The notes under the pieces: model-generated
What the model saw: the letters and a program-made list of their open reading frames with translations, nothing else
Database searches by the model: none
Told to the model about the DNA's origin: nothing
Assembly: GCA_019117065.1 (NCBI GenBank)
Contig: DXAK01000045.1
Span: 98,822-162,821 of the forward strand
DNA length: 64,000 nt
Source of the DNA: Candidatus Mediterraneibacter pullicola
GTDB taxonomy: Bacteria; Bacillota; Clostridia; Lachnospirales; Lachnospiraceae
Reading direction: 5' to 3'
Translations under genes and position numbers: made by a program
Part shown: positions 18,741 to 31,837 of the stretch, in pieces
Layout of the letters: every line of letters begins with the position of its first letter
Numbering within the stretch: position 1 is the first letter of the stretch

Positions 18741-19822
18741 TGAGCAAGGTTGTCGTTGGAATGTCTGGAGGAGTGGACTCTTCTGTAGCGGCATATCTGC
18801 TGAAAGAACAAGGATATGATGTGATTGGTGTGACCATGCAGATCTGGCAGAAGGAGGATACTTGCTCTGTCGAGGAAAATGGCGGGTGCTGCGGTTTGAG
18901 CGCTGTGGAGGATGCCAGACGGGTAGCGGCAGCTCTTGACATCCCTTACTATGTGATGAACTTCAGGAGGGAGTTTCAAACGAGTGTGATTGACTATTTC
19001 ACGGACGAGTATCTGAATGGGCGAACACCAAACCCGTGTATCGCCTGCAACCGGTATGTGAAATGGGAGGCACTCTTAAACCGTAGTCTGTCCATCGGGG
19101 CGGAATATATCGCAACGGGACATTATGCCCGTGTAGAACAGCTTCCGAATGGAAGGTATACGCTGAAGCACTCAAAAACCCTGACAAAGGATCAGACTTA
19201 TGCCCTTTACAATTTGACACAGGAACAGCTTAGGCGGACGCTGATGCCGGTGGGGGCATATTCAAAGGACGAGATCCGAGCCATAGCGGAGAGAATCGGG
19301 CTGCTTGTTGCAGACAAGCCGGACAGTCAGGATATCTGTTTTGTGCCGGACGGGGATTATGCCTCGTTTATTGAGGAGACAGTCAAAAAACAGACAGGAC
19401 AGGAACTTCCGGCGGGGAATTTTGTAAGCCCGGGCGGGCATGTTCTCGGAAAGCATAAAGGGATCATCCACTATACGGTAGGACAACGGAAAGGGCTGGG
19501 GCTGTCGCTGGGGCATCCGGTTTTCGTCCTTGAGATCCGTCTGGAAACCAATGAGGTGGTCATCGGAACTTATGAGGAATCGCTGACCCGCACGGTGAGG
19601 GCAGACGGGCTGAATTTTATGAGTGTGGAAGACTTAACGGAGCCGAAACGGGTCTTTGCTAAGATCCGTTATAACCATAAAGGCGCATGGTGTACGGTGG
19701 AAAAGAGCGGAGATGATGAAGTGACTTGTCATTTTGAAGAGCCCCAAAGGGCGGTGACCCCGGGTCAGGCGCTTGTACTTTATGACGGAGAATATGTTCT
19801 GGGAGGAGGAACTATCCTGTGA
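18740..19822 (+). CDS. mnmA: tRNA-specific 2-thiouridylase MnmA
   Basis: MnmA makes 2-thiouridine at wobble position 34 of tRNA Lys, Glu and Gln using sulfur relayed from the cysteine desulfurase. The 360-residue protein has the PP-loop MSGGVDSSVAAYLL. Its two catalytic cysteines lie in TPNPCIACN and SQDICFVPDGDY, and the GKHKGIIHYTVGQRKGLG tRNA-binding region follows. It has an early Cys-rich stretch (CSVEENGGCCG). It overlaps iscU by one base and is followed by the PHP gene with a 4-base overlap. Placement next to iscS fits direct sulfur transfer. Confidence 0.96.
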   Translation: MSKVVVGMSGGVDSSVAAYLLKEQGYDVIGVTMQIWQKEDTCSVEENGGCCGLSAVEDARRVAAALDIPYYVMNFRREFQTSVIDYFTDEYLNGRTPNPCIACNRYVKWEALLNRSLSIGAEYIATGHYARVEQLPNGRYTLKHSKTLTKDQTYALYNLTQEQLRRTLMPVGAYSKDEIRAIAERIGLLVADKPDSQDICFVPDGDYASFIEETVKKQTGQELPAGNFVSPGGHVLGKHKGIIHYTVGQRKGLGLSLGHPVFVLEIRLETNEVVIGTYEESLTRTVRADGLNFMSVEDLTEPKRVFAKIRYNHKGAWCTVEKSGDDEVTCHFEEPQRAVTPGQALVLYDGEYVLGGGTIL

Positions 19823-20694
19823 ACGGAGAGAAATATGAAAGTGCGTTTGGAATGTCTGCTCAGAAGGGGATTCTCTGTGATGCCCATATGCACACGTCTT
19901 TTTCCACAGACTCTTCTGCGCCGGTGAGTAGTATGCTGGACTGCGCGGTTGCAAGAGGATTGAAGGCGGTTTGTATCACGGATCATATGGATTTGGATTT
20001 CCCGCCTCAGGAGGGGGAGGATGTCTCCGCAGATCCGCAGCTCTTTCAGTTTGATATTGAGGAATATTTTCGTGTCCTGCTTCGCCTGAAAGAAGAGTAT
20101 AAGGACAGGCTGGAGGTGCGGATCGGTATTGAGCTGGGGCTTCAGTCTCACCTTGGAGATCGGTACAAAGAACTGCTGGCACGATATCCTTTTGATTTTG
20201 TCATCGGTTCCATCCATCTGGTGAGAGGTATGGATCCATATTACGGGAAATTGTTCGAGGGCAGACCGGATGCAAAAGCATACGAGGAGGCTTTTGAAGA
20301 AACATTACTCTGCATAAGGCACAATGAAGGTTTTGATGCGCTGGGGCATCTGGACTACGTGGTGCGTTACGGCAAACATCAGGCACGGGAGTATTCTTAC
20401 TGTGCGTTTGCAGATCAGATTGATGAAGTGTTAAAAGAGTTAATCTCCATGGGGAAAGGCTTAGAACTCAATACAGGAGGGCTAAAATACGGGCTTGGAT
20501 TTACAAATCCTCATCCGGATGTGCTAAAGCGTTACCGGGAGCTGGGCGGTGAGATTGTTACCGTGGGGGCGGATGCCCATAAACCGAAACATGTGGGATA
20601 CGAGTTCAAAAAAGCGGCCAGTATACTGGAGGCGTGCGGATTCCGTTATTATGTGGAGTTCAAAGAGCGCAAGCCCGTTTTTAAGAGATTTTGA
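19819..20694 (+). CDS. PHP-domain histidinol-phosphatase (HisJ family)
   Basis: A 291-residue PHP-superfamily metal phosphoesterase. Metal-binding motifs are DAHMHTSFSTDS at the start of the domain, ITDHMDLD, the Glu of RIGIELGLQ, FVIGSIH and the late GADAHKPKHVG. The arrangement matches HisJ-type histidinol-phosphate phosphatases, the last-but-one steps of histidine synthesis. Other PHP phosphatases look similar, so the substrate is inferred. It uses GTG at 19819 within the mnmA stop (GTGA overlap), with GGAGGAGGA upstream. No his genes are near. Confidence 0.82.
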   Translation: MNGEKYESAFGMSAQKGILCDAHMHTSFSTDSSAPVSSMLDCAVARGLKAVCITDHMDLDFPPQEGEDVSADPQLFQFDIEEYFRVLLRLKEEYKDRLEVRIGIELGLQSHLGDRYKELLARYPFDFVIGSIHLVRGMDPYYGKLFEGRPDAKAYEEAFEETLLCIRHNEGFDALGHLDYVVRYGKHQAREYSYCAFADQIDEVLKELISMGKGLELNTGGLKYGLGFTNPHPDVLKRYRELGGEIVTVGADAHKPKHVGYEFKKAASILEACGFRYYVEFKERKPVFKRF

Positions 20695-20703
20695 TATTTG
20701 TAC

Positions 20704-20732
20704 TTGAATTTTTGTTTCCATTTTAGTACAAT
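20704..20732 (+). promoter_or_regulatory. Promoter of gap
   Basis: TTGAAT (20704-20709), 17 bases, TACAAT (20727-20732). A leader of about 95 bases follows with a possible stem TGAATCC / GGATTCA (20745-20778). Confidence 0.75.
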
Positions 20733-20833
20733 TATTCTAGTTGATGAATCCTTAACAATTTCTGTTTTTAGGGATTCATTGTTATGGCTGTAACACAGTC
20801 AAATATTTTTTAAATTCTTAGGAGGAATTAATC

Positions 20834-21853
20834 ATGGCAGTAAAAGTAGCGATCAATGGATTTGGACGTATCGGACGTCTTGCTTTCAGACAGATGTTTG
20901 GGGCAGAGGGATTTGAGATCGTGGCAATTAACGACCTTACATCTCCGAAAATGCTGGCTCACTTACTGAAATATGACTCAACACAGGGCAAGTATGCACT
21001 GGCTGACAAGGTTGAGGCAGGAGAGGATTCCATCATTGTTGACGGAAAAGAGATCAAGATTTACGCGAAGGCTGATGCTAAAGAGCTTCCGTGGGGCGAG
21101 ATTGGCGTTGACGTTGTTCTGGAGTGTACAGGATTCTACACATCCAAGGCAAAAGCTCAGGCTCATATCGATGCAGGCGCTAAGAAAGTTATCATCTCTG
21201 CTCCGGCAGGCAACGACCTTCCGACTATCGTTTACAATGTAAACCACGAGACACTTACAAAGGATGATGATATCATTTCCGCAGCTTCTTGTACAACAAA
21301 CTGCCTTGCTCCGATGGCTAAGGCTCTCAATGATCTTGCACCGGTTAAGTCTGGTATTATGTGCACGATCCACGCTTACACAGGCGATCAGATGACACTT
21401 GACGGACCGCAGAGAAAGGGCGACTTAAGAAGATCCCGCGCAGCAGCCGTGAATATCGTTCCGAACAGCACAGGCGCAGCGAAAGCAATCGGTCTTGTTA
21501 TTCCGGAGCTCAATGGCAAACTGATCGGTTCTGCACAGCGTGTTCCGACTCCGACAGGTTCTACAACAATCCTTACAGCAGTTGTAGAGGGAGAGGTTAC
21601 AGTTGATCAGATCAATGCAGCTATGAAGGCAGCGGCTAACGAGTCTTATGGCTACAACACAGATGAGATCGTATCTAGCGATATCGTTGGTATGACATAT
21701 GGATCTCTGTTTGACGCTACACAGACAATGGCTCTTCCGGTTGGCGATGGCACAACGGAGGTTCAGGTTGTTTCATGGTATGACAACGAGAACTCTTACA
21801 CAAGCCAGATGGTAAGAACAATCAAATACTTCGGAAAACTTCTTGAAGCTTAA
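20834..21853 (+). CDS. gap: Glyceraldehyde-3-phosphate dehydrogenase
   Basis: A glycolytic enzyme oxidising glyceraldehyde 3-phosphate to 1,3-bisphosphoglycerate with NAD and phosphate. The 339-residue protein has the Rossmann start [17 protein letters not shown], the catalytic cysteine in [16 protein letters not shown], and [13 protein letters not shown]. It starts with ATG after TTAGGAGGA. It has its own promoter and a strong terminator, so it can be expressed separately from pgk and tpiA that follow. Codon use is that of a highly expressed gene. Confidence 0.98.
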   Translation: MAVKVAINGFGRIGRLAFRQMFGAEGFEIVAINDLTSPKMLAHLLKYDSTQGKYALADKVEAGEDSIIVDGKEIKIYAKADAKELPWGEIGVDVVLECTGFYTSKAKAQAHIDAGAKKVIISAPAGNDLPTIVYNVNHETLTKDDDIISAASCTTNCLAPMAKALNDLAPVKSGIMCTIHAYTGDQMTLDGPQRKGDLRRSRAAAVNIVPNSTGAAKAIGLVIPELNGKLIGSAQRVPTPTGSTTILTAVVEGEVTVDQINAAMKAAANESYGYNTDEIVSSDIVGMTYGSLFDATQTMALPVGDGTTEVQVVSWYDNENSYTSQMVRTIKYFGKLLEA

Positions 21854-21909
21854 TCCTTATTGAGAGGACAGGCAGTCATAAGTTGATCCGTAATAATTGA
21901 CTCACAATG

Positions 21910-21944
21910 GGGTCCGGTCTTATTGTTGGACCGGACCCTGTTTT
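21910..21944 (+). terminator. Terminator after gap
   Basis: Perfect 10-bp stem GGGTCCGGTC / GACCGGACCC with a 9-base loop, followed by TGTTTT. Confidence 0.9.
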
Positions 21945-22022
21945 GCGTGATGGAACAAGCCAGACAAAGATCTGTGCCGCTTCCACCACGTTGTTATTCT
22001 AAAAGATCAGGAGGCAGTAAAA

Positions 22023-23222
22023 ATGGCAGCACTCAATAAAAAATCAGTAGATGATATCAATGTAAGAGGAAAAAGAGTCCTTGTTAGATGTGACTTTAAT
22101 GTTCCGCTTATCGACGGAAAGATCACGGACGAGAACCGTATTGTAGCGGCGCTTCCGACTATCAAGAAGCTGATCGCGGATGGAGGGAAGGTAATCCTTT
22201 GCTCACATCTCGGTAAGCCGAAAGGAGAGCCGAAGCCGGAGATGTCCCTTGCGCCGGTTGCAGTAAGACTTTCCGAGCTTCTCGGACAGGAAGTGAAATT
22301 CGCAGCTGACCCGGAGGTCGTAGGACCGAACGCTAAGGCAGCAGTAGAAGCGATGAAGGACGGAGATGTGGTTCTTCTTGAGAATACTCGTTACAGAGCA
22401 GAAGAGACAAAGAACGGCGAGGCATTTAGCAAAGAGCTTGCCTCTCTGTGTGATGTGTTTGTGAACGACGCATTTGGCACCGCTCACAGAGCTCACTGCT
22501 CAAATGTAGGCGTTACACAGTATGTTGACACGGCAGTAGTCGGATACCTGATGCAAAAAGAGATCGATTTCCTTGGAAACGCAGTAGAGAATCCGGAGAG
22601 ACCGTTCGTAGCGATCCTCGGCGGTTCTAAAGTATCCAGCAAGATTTCTGTCATCAACAATCTGCTTGAGAAAGTAGATACTCTTATCATCGGCGGCGGA
22701 ATGTGCTACACATTTACAAAGGCACAGGGCGGTAAAGTGGGAACCTCTCTTCTTGAGGAGGATTATCTCCAGTATGCGCTGGATATGATCGAGAAAGCAA
22801 AGGAGAAGGGTGTGAAGCTTCTTCTTCCCGTTGACTCAGTGATTGCGGATGCATTCTCCAACGATGCAAATACAAAGGTTGTCGCTCAAAGCGACATCCC
22901 GGACGGATGGATGGGTCTGGATATTGGACCGGAGACAGCGAAAATTTATGCGGATGCTGTGAAATCTGCTAAGACTGTTGTGTGGAACGGACCGATGGGA
23001 TGCTTTGAGATGCCGAAGTTTGCCGACGGAACAAAGACAGTAGCAGAGGCGCTTGCAAATACAGACGCCGTAACGATTATTGGCGGTGGAGATTCTGCGG
23101 CGGCCGTCAACCAGCTCGGCTACGGCGATAAGATGACCCATATTTCAACAGGCGGCGGAGCTTCCCTTGAGTTCCTCGAGGGTAAGGAACTGCCGGGCGT
23201 AGCAGCAGCAAACGACCGCTAA
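22023..23222 (+). CDS. pgk: Phosphoglycerate kinase
   Basis: Transfers phosphate from 1,3-bisphosphoglycerate to ADP. The 399-residue protein has the family landmarks [13 protein letters not shown], the substrate site [31 protein letters not shown] and the C-terminal nucleotide loop [10 protein letters not shown] with [19 protein letters not shown] precedes the ATG. tpiA follows after 75 bases. Together with gap it forms the usual triose-phosphate cluster. Confidence 0.98.
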   Translation: MAALNKKSVDDINVRGKRVLVRCDFNVPLIDGKITDENRIVAALPTIKKLIADGGKVILCSHLGKPKGEPKPEMSLAPVAVRLSELLGQEVKFAADPEVVGPNAKAAVEAMKDGDVVLLENTRYRAEETKNGEAFSKELASLCDVFVNDAFGTAHRAHCSNVGVTQYVDTAVVGYLMQKEIDFLGNAVENPERPFVAILGGSKVSSKISVINNLLEKVDTLIIGGGMCYTFTKAQGGKVGTSLLEEDYLQYALDMIEKAKEKGVKLLLPVDSVIADAFSNDANTKVVAQSDIPDGWMGLDIGPETAKIYADAVKSAKTVVWNGPMGCFEMPKFADGTKTVAEALANTDAVTIIGGGDSAAAVNQLGYGDKMTHISTGGGASLEFLEGKELPGVAAANDR

Positions 23223-23297
23223 GTGGAGTATATGCCCCGATTGCGGCGTCAGATGCGTCGAGGAGATCGATAAGAAATATCAAGGAGAAATAATAAG

Positions 23298-24047
23298 ATG
23301 GCAAGAAAGAAAATTATCGCAGGCAACTGGAAGATGAACAAGACTCCCAGCGAGGCAGTTGCTCTTGTAGAAGAATTAAAACCATTAGTAGCAAACGAGG
23401 AAGTGGATGTAGTATTCTGTGTTCCGGCGATTGACATCGTTCCGGTTGTTGAGGCTGTAAAGGGAACAAATATTCAGGTGGGCGCTGAGAACATGTATTT
23501 TGAGGAGAGCGGGGCTTATACAGGCGAGATCGCTCCGAACATGCTTGTGGATGCGGGCGTGAAATATGTTGTTCTCGGACACTCTGAGAGAAGAGATTAC
23601 TTCGGAGAGACAAACGAGGATGTAAACAAGAAAGTCCTTAAAGCGCTTGAGCATGGCATCACACCGATCATGTGCTGCGGCGAGACGCTGGAGCAGAGAG
23701 AGCAGGGCGTGACAATGGACTTTATCCGCCAGCAGGTGAAGGTAGGTCTTCAGAATGTAACAGCAGATCAGGCGAAGACAATGGTAATTGCTTACGAGCC
23801 GATCTGGGCGATCGGAACAGGAAAGACTGCTACAACAGAGCAGGCTGAAGAAGTGTGCAAGGGTATCCGTGAGTGTATCGCTGAGGTTTATGACGAGGCG
23901 ACTGCAGAAGCGATCCGTATCCAGTACGGCGGTTCCGTAAACGCAGGAAACGCAGCAGAGCTCTTCGCTCAGGCTGATATTGACGGTGGTCTGGTAGGTG
24001 GAGCTTCCTTGAAGGCTGACTTTGGAAAGATCGTAAATTATAAGTAA
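23298..24047 (+). CDS. tpiA: Triose-phosphate isomerase
   Basis: Interconverts dihydroxyacetone phosphate and glyceraldehyde 3-phosphate. The 249-residue barrel has the N-terminal lysine segment [10 protein letters not shown], the catalytic histidine in [12 protein letters not shown], the catalytic glutamate in [12 protein letters not shown], and [10 protein letters not shown] near the end. An AAGGAGAAAT ribosome site precedes the ATG. It is the last gene of the pgk-tpiA unit and is followed at once by a long REP-like hairpin. Confidence 0.98.
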   Translation: MARKKIIAGNWKMNKTPSEAVALVEELKPLVANEEVDVVFCVPAIDIVPVVEAVKGTNIQVGAENMYFEESGAYTGEIAPNMLVDAGVKYVVLGHSERRDYFGETNEDVNKKVLKALEHGITPIMCCGETLEQREQGVTMDFIRQQVKVGLQNVTADQAKTMVIAYEPIWAIGTGKTATTEQAEEVCKGIRECIAEVYDEATAEAIRIQYGGSVNAGNAAELFAQADIDGGLVGGASLKADFGKIVNYK

Positions 24048-24048
24048 T

Positions 24049-24103
24049 CTTAATTGGGGACGTAGTAAAATCGGATTTCACTACGTCCCCAATTAAGTTT
24101 TAC
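24049..24103. repeat. REP-like hairpin, also likely terminator of tpiA
   Basis: A perfect 18-bp inverted repeat (24049-24066 and 24080-24097) has arms containing AATTGGGGACGTAGT and its complement around a 13-base loop. It is followed by TTTTA. The GGGGACG tip resembles REP sequences associated with REP-associated tyrosine transposases; that link is from memory of such elements. ACCCTGTCCCTAATTTTA just beyond looks like a partial further copy. Confidence 0.75.
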
Positions 24104-24170
24104 CCTGTCCCTAATTTTATCTTGTATAAATTTACTAAAAGTGAGTTTCTGAATTTGTCTGATATGACAA

Positions 24171-24199
24171 TGGACATAAAAGATGAGTTCTGATATAAT
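24171..24199 (+). promoter_or_regulatory. Promoter of the beta-glucoside operon
   Basis: TGGACA (24171-24176), 17 bases, then TATAAT (24194-24199) with an extended -10 TGA just before it. Confidence 0.8.
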
Positions 24200-24212
24200 T
24201 TATACGTCAATT

Positions 24213-24275
24213 AGATTGTTACTCTTTGAGGCATTACTGATGACATGAGTCACTTATGGAGTGACGTGTTTTTGT
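24213..24275 (+). promoter_or_regulatory. LicT/BglG antiterminator site (RAT) with overlapping terminator
   Basis: GATTGTTACT (24214-24223) followed by GAGGCATTACT matches the bipartite ribonucleic antiterminator consensus. A terminator hairpin GTCACT-tatgg-AGTGAC (24249-24265) with TTTTTG follows. Binding of the downstream LicT-like protein should block the terminator, so the operon is autogenously induced by substrate. Confidence 0.75.
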
Positions 24276-24306
24276 GCCTTGAGGAGTTTTTTTATTGGAG
24301 ACAAAA

Positions 24307-25152
24307 ATGCGTGTAGTAAAGAAGCTGAACAATAATTTTGCAATCTGCGTTGACGGAGAGGGGAAAGAGCTGATCGCGGCAGGAAAAGGGATCGGCTTCC
24401 CAAAAACTCCTTATGAATTAGAGGACTTGAACCTGATTACGCGGACATTTTACGATATCGATCAGAAATATACCGGGCTGTTCAACGAACTGCCGGAGAC
24501 GGTTATTCATTTCACTGCGAAGCTGATAGACATTGCCCGTGATGAGCTGAAATATGAGCTGAATCCAAACGTAGTTCTTACTATGTCAGATCATATTAAC
24601 TTCTGTATCCAGAGAGCGAAGGAGGACATTTATGTGCAGATGCCACTGATCTATGAGGTGGAGCAGACGTTTCCAGCAGAAGCGAAGATCGGGAAATATG
24701 CCGTAAAGCAGATCGAGCGCCGCTTTCATGTCAGGCTCAATCAGAATGAGGCCTCGGGTATTGCAATGAATCTGGTAAATGCGAGGTATAATGCGAAAAG
24801 CGGGACTGATGTGACAGAGGAGCTACAGCGGCGGTATGACGACATTCTGGAAGATACGATCAGTATTGTGGAGGACGAGACAGGGATTATGATTGAGAGA
24901 GATTCTTTCAATTTTGCCCGGTATTCTTCCCATCTCATGTACTTGCTTAACCGGATCGCGGGCAACCGTACGCTGGATTCTGACAACGGGATCATGTATC
25001 AGTCTATGAGGAAAGAATTTCCCGAGATTGCGGCATGCGTGGATCTGATTGACAGGTATTTCCGTAGAAAGCTAAAAATTGATCTCTCAAAAGAGGAAAA
25101 ATTATATTTAATCCTGCATATCAACCGAATATGCACAAGAGAAGGATTGTAA
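24307..25152 (+). CDS. licT: LicT/BglG family transcription antiterminator
   Basis: A 281-residue RNA-binding antiterminator. The N-terminal CAT domain reads MRVVKKLNNNFAICVDGEGKE, like LicT. Two PRD domains follow (about 65-170 and 172-281), with conserved histidines in TMSDHINFCIQRA, YSSHLMYLL and ILHINRIC that are phosphorylated by the PTS in this family. ATG at 24307 is chosen over the TTG in the ORF track because GGAG lies 6 bases before it and family members start there. An antiterminator site sits in its own leader. The PTS permease and 6-phospho-beta-glucosidase genes downstream show that its signal is beta-glucoside uptake. Confidence 0.92.
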   Translation: MRVVKKLNNNFAICVDGEGKELIAAGKGIGFPKTPYELEDLNLITRTFYDIDQKYTGLFNELPETVIHFTAKLIDIARDELKYELNPNVVLTMSDHINFCIQRAKEDIYVQMPLIYEVEQTFPAEAKIGKYAVKQIERRFHVRLNQNEASGIAMNLVNARYNAKSGTDVTEELQRRYDDILEDTISIVEDETGIMIERDSFNFARYSSHLMYLLNRIAGNRTLDSDNGIMYQSMRKEFPEIAACVDLIDRYFRRKLKIDLSKEEKLYLILHINRICTREGL

Positions 25153-25331
25153 CCAAACGGGCATTACCTTCCATGGCAGAATACTTGCGCGCAGCGCAGG
25201 TCTGTTGTGGGAGGTTTTTCCATTTCCGGGGATAAGCGCGCAGGAACCGGGATATATAAAGCGCCGCAGGATACGGGCGCACGATTATAGTCACATTGGA
25301 AAACAAAGAAAAAGAATAGGAGGAAGAGAGA

Positions 25332-28659
<3,328 letters not shown>

Positions 28660-28660
<1 letters not shown>

Positions 28661-29499
28661 TGGAGCGCAAAAAAATCCTTTTTCTTGATGTGGATGGAAC
28701 GCTTGTTGACTATGCGGGACGGATTCCTGCCAGTGCGGTTAAGGCAGTCCGTCTCGCCAGAGAGAAGGGACATAAGGTCTATATTTGTACGGGAAGGAGT
28801 CGGGCAGAGGTCTATCCTGAGATCTGGGATATCGGTTTGGACGGGATGATCGGCGGGAACGGAAACTATATTGAGGACGGTGGACAAGTACTTATGCACC
28901 GGTGTCTCTCCCTAGATGAGTGCCGCAGGATCGTGGACTGGCTTCATGGGCGGAATATGGAATTTTATCTGGAATGTAACGCAGGGCTTTTCGGAAGTGA
29001 GAAGTTTGAGATTGCTGGAGAGCCGGCGATCAGGCTTTACAGTATGAGAAAGGGGAAGGAAGATTTAGGTATACAGACCGTAAGAGACGCGTTTCCAGAT
29101 ATGATATTTGGCGCGGATCTTTACCGGGATGATGTGAATAAGATTAGCTTTGTCCTAAATTCTTATGAAGACTATCTCGCTGCCGCCTCGGAATTCCCTG
29201 AGCTGAAGGCCGGCACATGGGGAGGAACAGGGGGGACTGCGCTGTTCGGTGACCTCGCTTTAAAGGAGATCGATAAGGCATATGCCATGGATGTGCTTCT
29301 GGAACATCTTCATGCTTCTGTGGAAGACACAGTCGCTTTTGGGGACGCCAAGGTGGATATCCCTATGTTGAAACACAGCAGTGTGGGCGTCGCCATGGGG
29401 AACGGTGGAGAAGAGATCCGGGCAATGGCAGATTATGTGACGGACGACGTGGAGCATGACGGATTGTGGAAGGCATTTGAACACATGGGGCTGATTTAA
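28660..29499 (+). CDS. Cof-type HAD-IIB phosphatase
   Basis: A 279-residue HAD superfamily phosphatase of the Cof/IIB type with a large alpha/beta cap. Motif I is FLDVDGTLVDYAGR with the nucleophile Asp, motif II is ICTGRSR, and the C-terminal motifs are KEIDKAYAMDVL and VAFGDAKVDIPML. The ATG at 28660 overlaps the GH1 stop (TGATG), with GGGGAGGAG before it, so it is part of the beta-glucoside operon. By position it may dephosphorylate sugar phosphates that accumulate during glucoside use; this is inference. Confidence 0.88.
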
Positions 29500-29540
29500 G
29501 CCGCAAAGATCCCGAACTGACAAGTAAGGTTTGCTCTGTC

Positions 29541-29569
29541 TTGCAAAATCTCCTAAAAGCGGGTACAAT
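29541..29569 (+). promoter_or_regulatory. Promoter of gpmI
   Basis: TTGCAA (29541-29546), 17 bases, TACAAT (29564-29569). Confidence 0.75.
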
Positions 29570-29617
29570 AAATAGCGGAATAAAAACCATAAATGTACAG
29601 TTAAAGGAGATATGGAA

Positions 29618-31156
29618 ATGAGTAAGAAACCAACCGTATTGATGATATTAGACGGCTATGGCTTGAGAAGTGATAAGAAAGGGAATGCTGTGGCCGAGGG
29701 AAAGACTCCGGTAATGGATAAACTGATGGTTGAATGCCCGTTCGTAAAAGGAAATGCCAGCGGAATGGCGGTAGGTCTTCCAGAGGGGCAGATGGGAAAC
29801 TCCGAGGTCGGACATCTGAACATGGGCGCAGGCCGTATCGTATATCAGGATCTGACAAAGATTACGAAAGCCATTCAGGACGGAGATTTTTTTGAGAACA
29901 AGGCGCTCCTTGCAGCTTGCGAGAATGTAAAGGCGAACGATTCTTCCCTGCATATGATGGGACTGGTATCTGACGGCGGTGTGCACAGCCACAACACACA
30001 TATTTACGGGCTGCTTGAGCTGGCGAAGAGACAGGGGCTTGAGAAAGTCTATGTTCACTGTTTCCTTGACGGACGTGATACACCTCCGGCATCCGGAAAA
30101 GAGTATGTGGAAGAACTGGAAGCAAAGATGAAAGAGATCGGTGTCGGTCAAGTCGCGACAGTGGCAGGACGCTACTATGCGATGGACAGAGATAACCGTT
30201 GGGACCGTGTAGAGAGAGCTTATAAAGCTCTTGTAAAGGGTAAAGGTGTGGAGGCGGATTCTGCAACGGCAGGGATTCAGACTTCTTATGACAAAGAAGT
30301 CACGGATGAGTTCGTAGAGCCTATGATCGTGATGAAGGACGGCGCTCCGACAGCTACAATAAAGGATGGAGACTCCATTATCTTCTTTAACTTCCGTCCG
30401 GACCGCGCAAGAGAGATCACAAGAACATTCTGCGATGATGAGTTCACAGGGTTTGACAGAGGCGAAAGAGTAAAGACAACCTATGTATGCTTCACGGAGT
30501 ATGATGTTACAATACCGAATAAGCAGGTTGCGTTTGTAAAAGAAGAAATCACCAATACGTTTGGGGAGTTCCTTGCAGCGAACGGACTGAAGCAGGCACG
30601 CATCGCAGAGACTGAGAAGTACGCTCATGTGACTTTCTTTTTCAATGGCGGTGTGGAAGAGCCAAACCCGGGAGAGGACAGGATCCTTGTGAAATCCCCG
30701 AAGGTTGCCACATATGACTTAAAGCCGGAGATGAGTGCGTACGAGGTGTGCGATAAGCTGGTTGAGGCGATCAAGTCAGGCAAGTACGATGTGATTATCA
30801 TCAACTTCGCGAACCCGGATATGGTCGGACATACCGGTGTGGAGAACGCCGCGATCAAAGCTATCGAGGTGGTTGACGAGTGCGTAGGAAAAGCAGTTGA
30901 TGCCATCAAAGAGGTGGACGGTCAGATGTTTATCTGTGCGGATCATGGAAACGCAGAGCAGCTTATTGACGAGGAGACAGGCGAGCCGTTCACGGCGCAC
31001 ACGACAAACCCTGTTCCGTTTATTCTTGTAAACGCAGATCCGTCCTATAAACTCAGAGAGGGCGGGTGCCTTGCGGATATCGCCCCAACACTGATCGAGA
31101 TGATGGGAATGGAGCAGCCAAAAGAAATGAGTGGGAAATCCCTGATCATAAAGTAA
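29618..31156 (+). CDS. gpmI: 2,3-bisphosphoglycerate-independent phosphoglycerate mutase
   Basis: Interconverts 3- and 2-phosphoglycerate using a phosphoserine intermediate and manganese. The 512-residue protein starts [17 protein letters not shown] and has the catalytic serine in [40 protein letters not shown] and the late metal ligands [12 protein letters not shown] and CADHGNAEQ follow. The second ATG (29618) is chosen because AAAGGAG lies 8 bases upstream; the first ATG is only 2 bases from it. It has its own promoter. Confidence 0.97.
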   Translation: MSKKPTVLMILDGYGLRSDKKGNAVAEGKTPVMDKLMVECPFVKGNASGMAVGLPEGQMGNSEVGHLNMGAGRIVYQDLTKITKAIQDGDFFENKALLAACENVKANDSSLHMMGLVSDGGVHSHNTHIYGLLELAKRQGLEKVYVHCFLDGRDTPPASGKEYVEELEAKMKEIGVGQVATVAGRYYAMDRDNRWDRVERAYKALVKGKGVEADSATAGIQTSYDKEVTDEFVEPMIVMKDGAPTATIKDGDSIIFFNFRPDRAREITRTFCDDEFTGFDRGERVKTTYVCFTEYDVTIPNKQVAFVKEEITNTFGEFLAANGLKQARIAETEKYAHVTFFFNGGVEEPNPGEDRILVKSPKVATYDLKPEMSAYEVCDKLVEAIKSGKYDVIIINFANPDMVGHTGVENAAIKAIEVVDECVGKAVDAIKEVDGQMFICADHGNAEQLIDEETGEPFTAHTTNPVPFILVNADPSYKLREGGCLADIAPTLIEMMGMEQPKEMSGKSLIIK

Positions 31157-31193
31157 GGGTTAAATCGTTCCTGACAGAATAACGATTTTATTG

Positions 31194-31230
31194 CAGAGGC
31201 ACGGGGATACCGCGCCTCTGTCTCTATTCT
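31194..31230 (+). terminator. Terminator-like hairpin after gpmI
   Basis: CAGAGGC / GCCTCTG (31194-31200 and 31214-31220) with an inner GG/CC pair, followed by the T-rich TCTCTATTCT. Moderate strength. Confidence 0.5.
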
Positions 31231-31284
31231 GTGACGGGGGCATGGTGAAAATGGAAATTGCCAGAAAAAGAAGAGGAGAAAAAG

Positions 31285-31788
31285 ATGCGCGAAAAACTGA
31301 CAAAGAGTGACGTGGAAAAGATTCAGGCGGAGATCGAACATCGGAAGCTGGTGGAGAGGAAGGAATTGATCGAAGCGGTGAAAGAAGCCCGTTCTCACGG
31401 TGACCTAAGCGAGAATTTTGAATACCATGCTGCAAAAAAGGAAAAGAATCGCAACGAAAGCCGTATCCGGTATTTAGAAAGGATGCTCAAGACAGCGGTT
31501 ATTGTGGAGGATCACTCTGCGGTGGATGAAGTCGGGCTGAATAATACAGTGGAGATCTATTGTGAGGACGACGATGAGGTGGAGATATACCGCATTGTCA
31601 CATCTGTCAGGGGCAGCTCACTCAATGGTTTGGTGAGCATTGAATCGCCAATTGGGAAAGCACTTCTTGGACATAAGGAAGGCGACCGGGTTTACGTAAA
31701 GGTGAATGATGATTTTGGATATTATGTGGTGATACGAAAGGTAATAAAGACCCAGAGTGAAGATGAAGATCATATCCGCAGTTTCTGA
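31285..31788 (+). CDS. GreA/GreB family transcription elongation factor
   Basis: A 167-residue cleavage factor that rescues backtracked RNA polymerase. It has the N-terminal coiled-coil finger with the catalytic acidic tip and RSHGDLSENFEYHAAKKEK, then the C-terminal FKBP-like domain (IESPIGKALLGHKEGDRV). ATG at 31285 is preceded by GAGGAG; the TTG further upstream in the ORF track would place the ribosome site inside the gene. Whether this is the main GreA or a paralogue cannot be told from one copy, so no symbol is given. Confidence 0.9.
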   Translation: MREKLTKSDVEKIQAEIEHRKLVERKELIEAVKEARSHGDLSENFEYHAAKKEKNRNESRIRYLERMLKTAVIVEDHSAVDEVGLNNTVEIYCEDDDEVEIYRIVTSVRGSSLNGLVSIESPIGKALLGHKEGDRVYVKVNDDFGYYVVIRKVIKTQSEDEDHIRSF

Positions 31789-31837
31789 AATAATTCTTCA
31801 GTTAAAAAATGGTTAAAAAGAGATCAGGAGGAAATCT

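Noticed and set aside
25153-25331. Second LicT antiterminator site before the PTS gene
   Set aside because: The gap has a small stem and GTTTTTCC but lacks the GATTGTTACT half of the consensus.
29648-30628. 326-residue ORF on the minus strand of gpmI
   Set aside because: Shadow of gpmI; Cys/His/Leu-rich sequence without family features.
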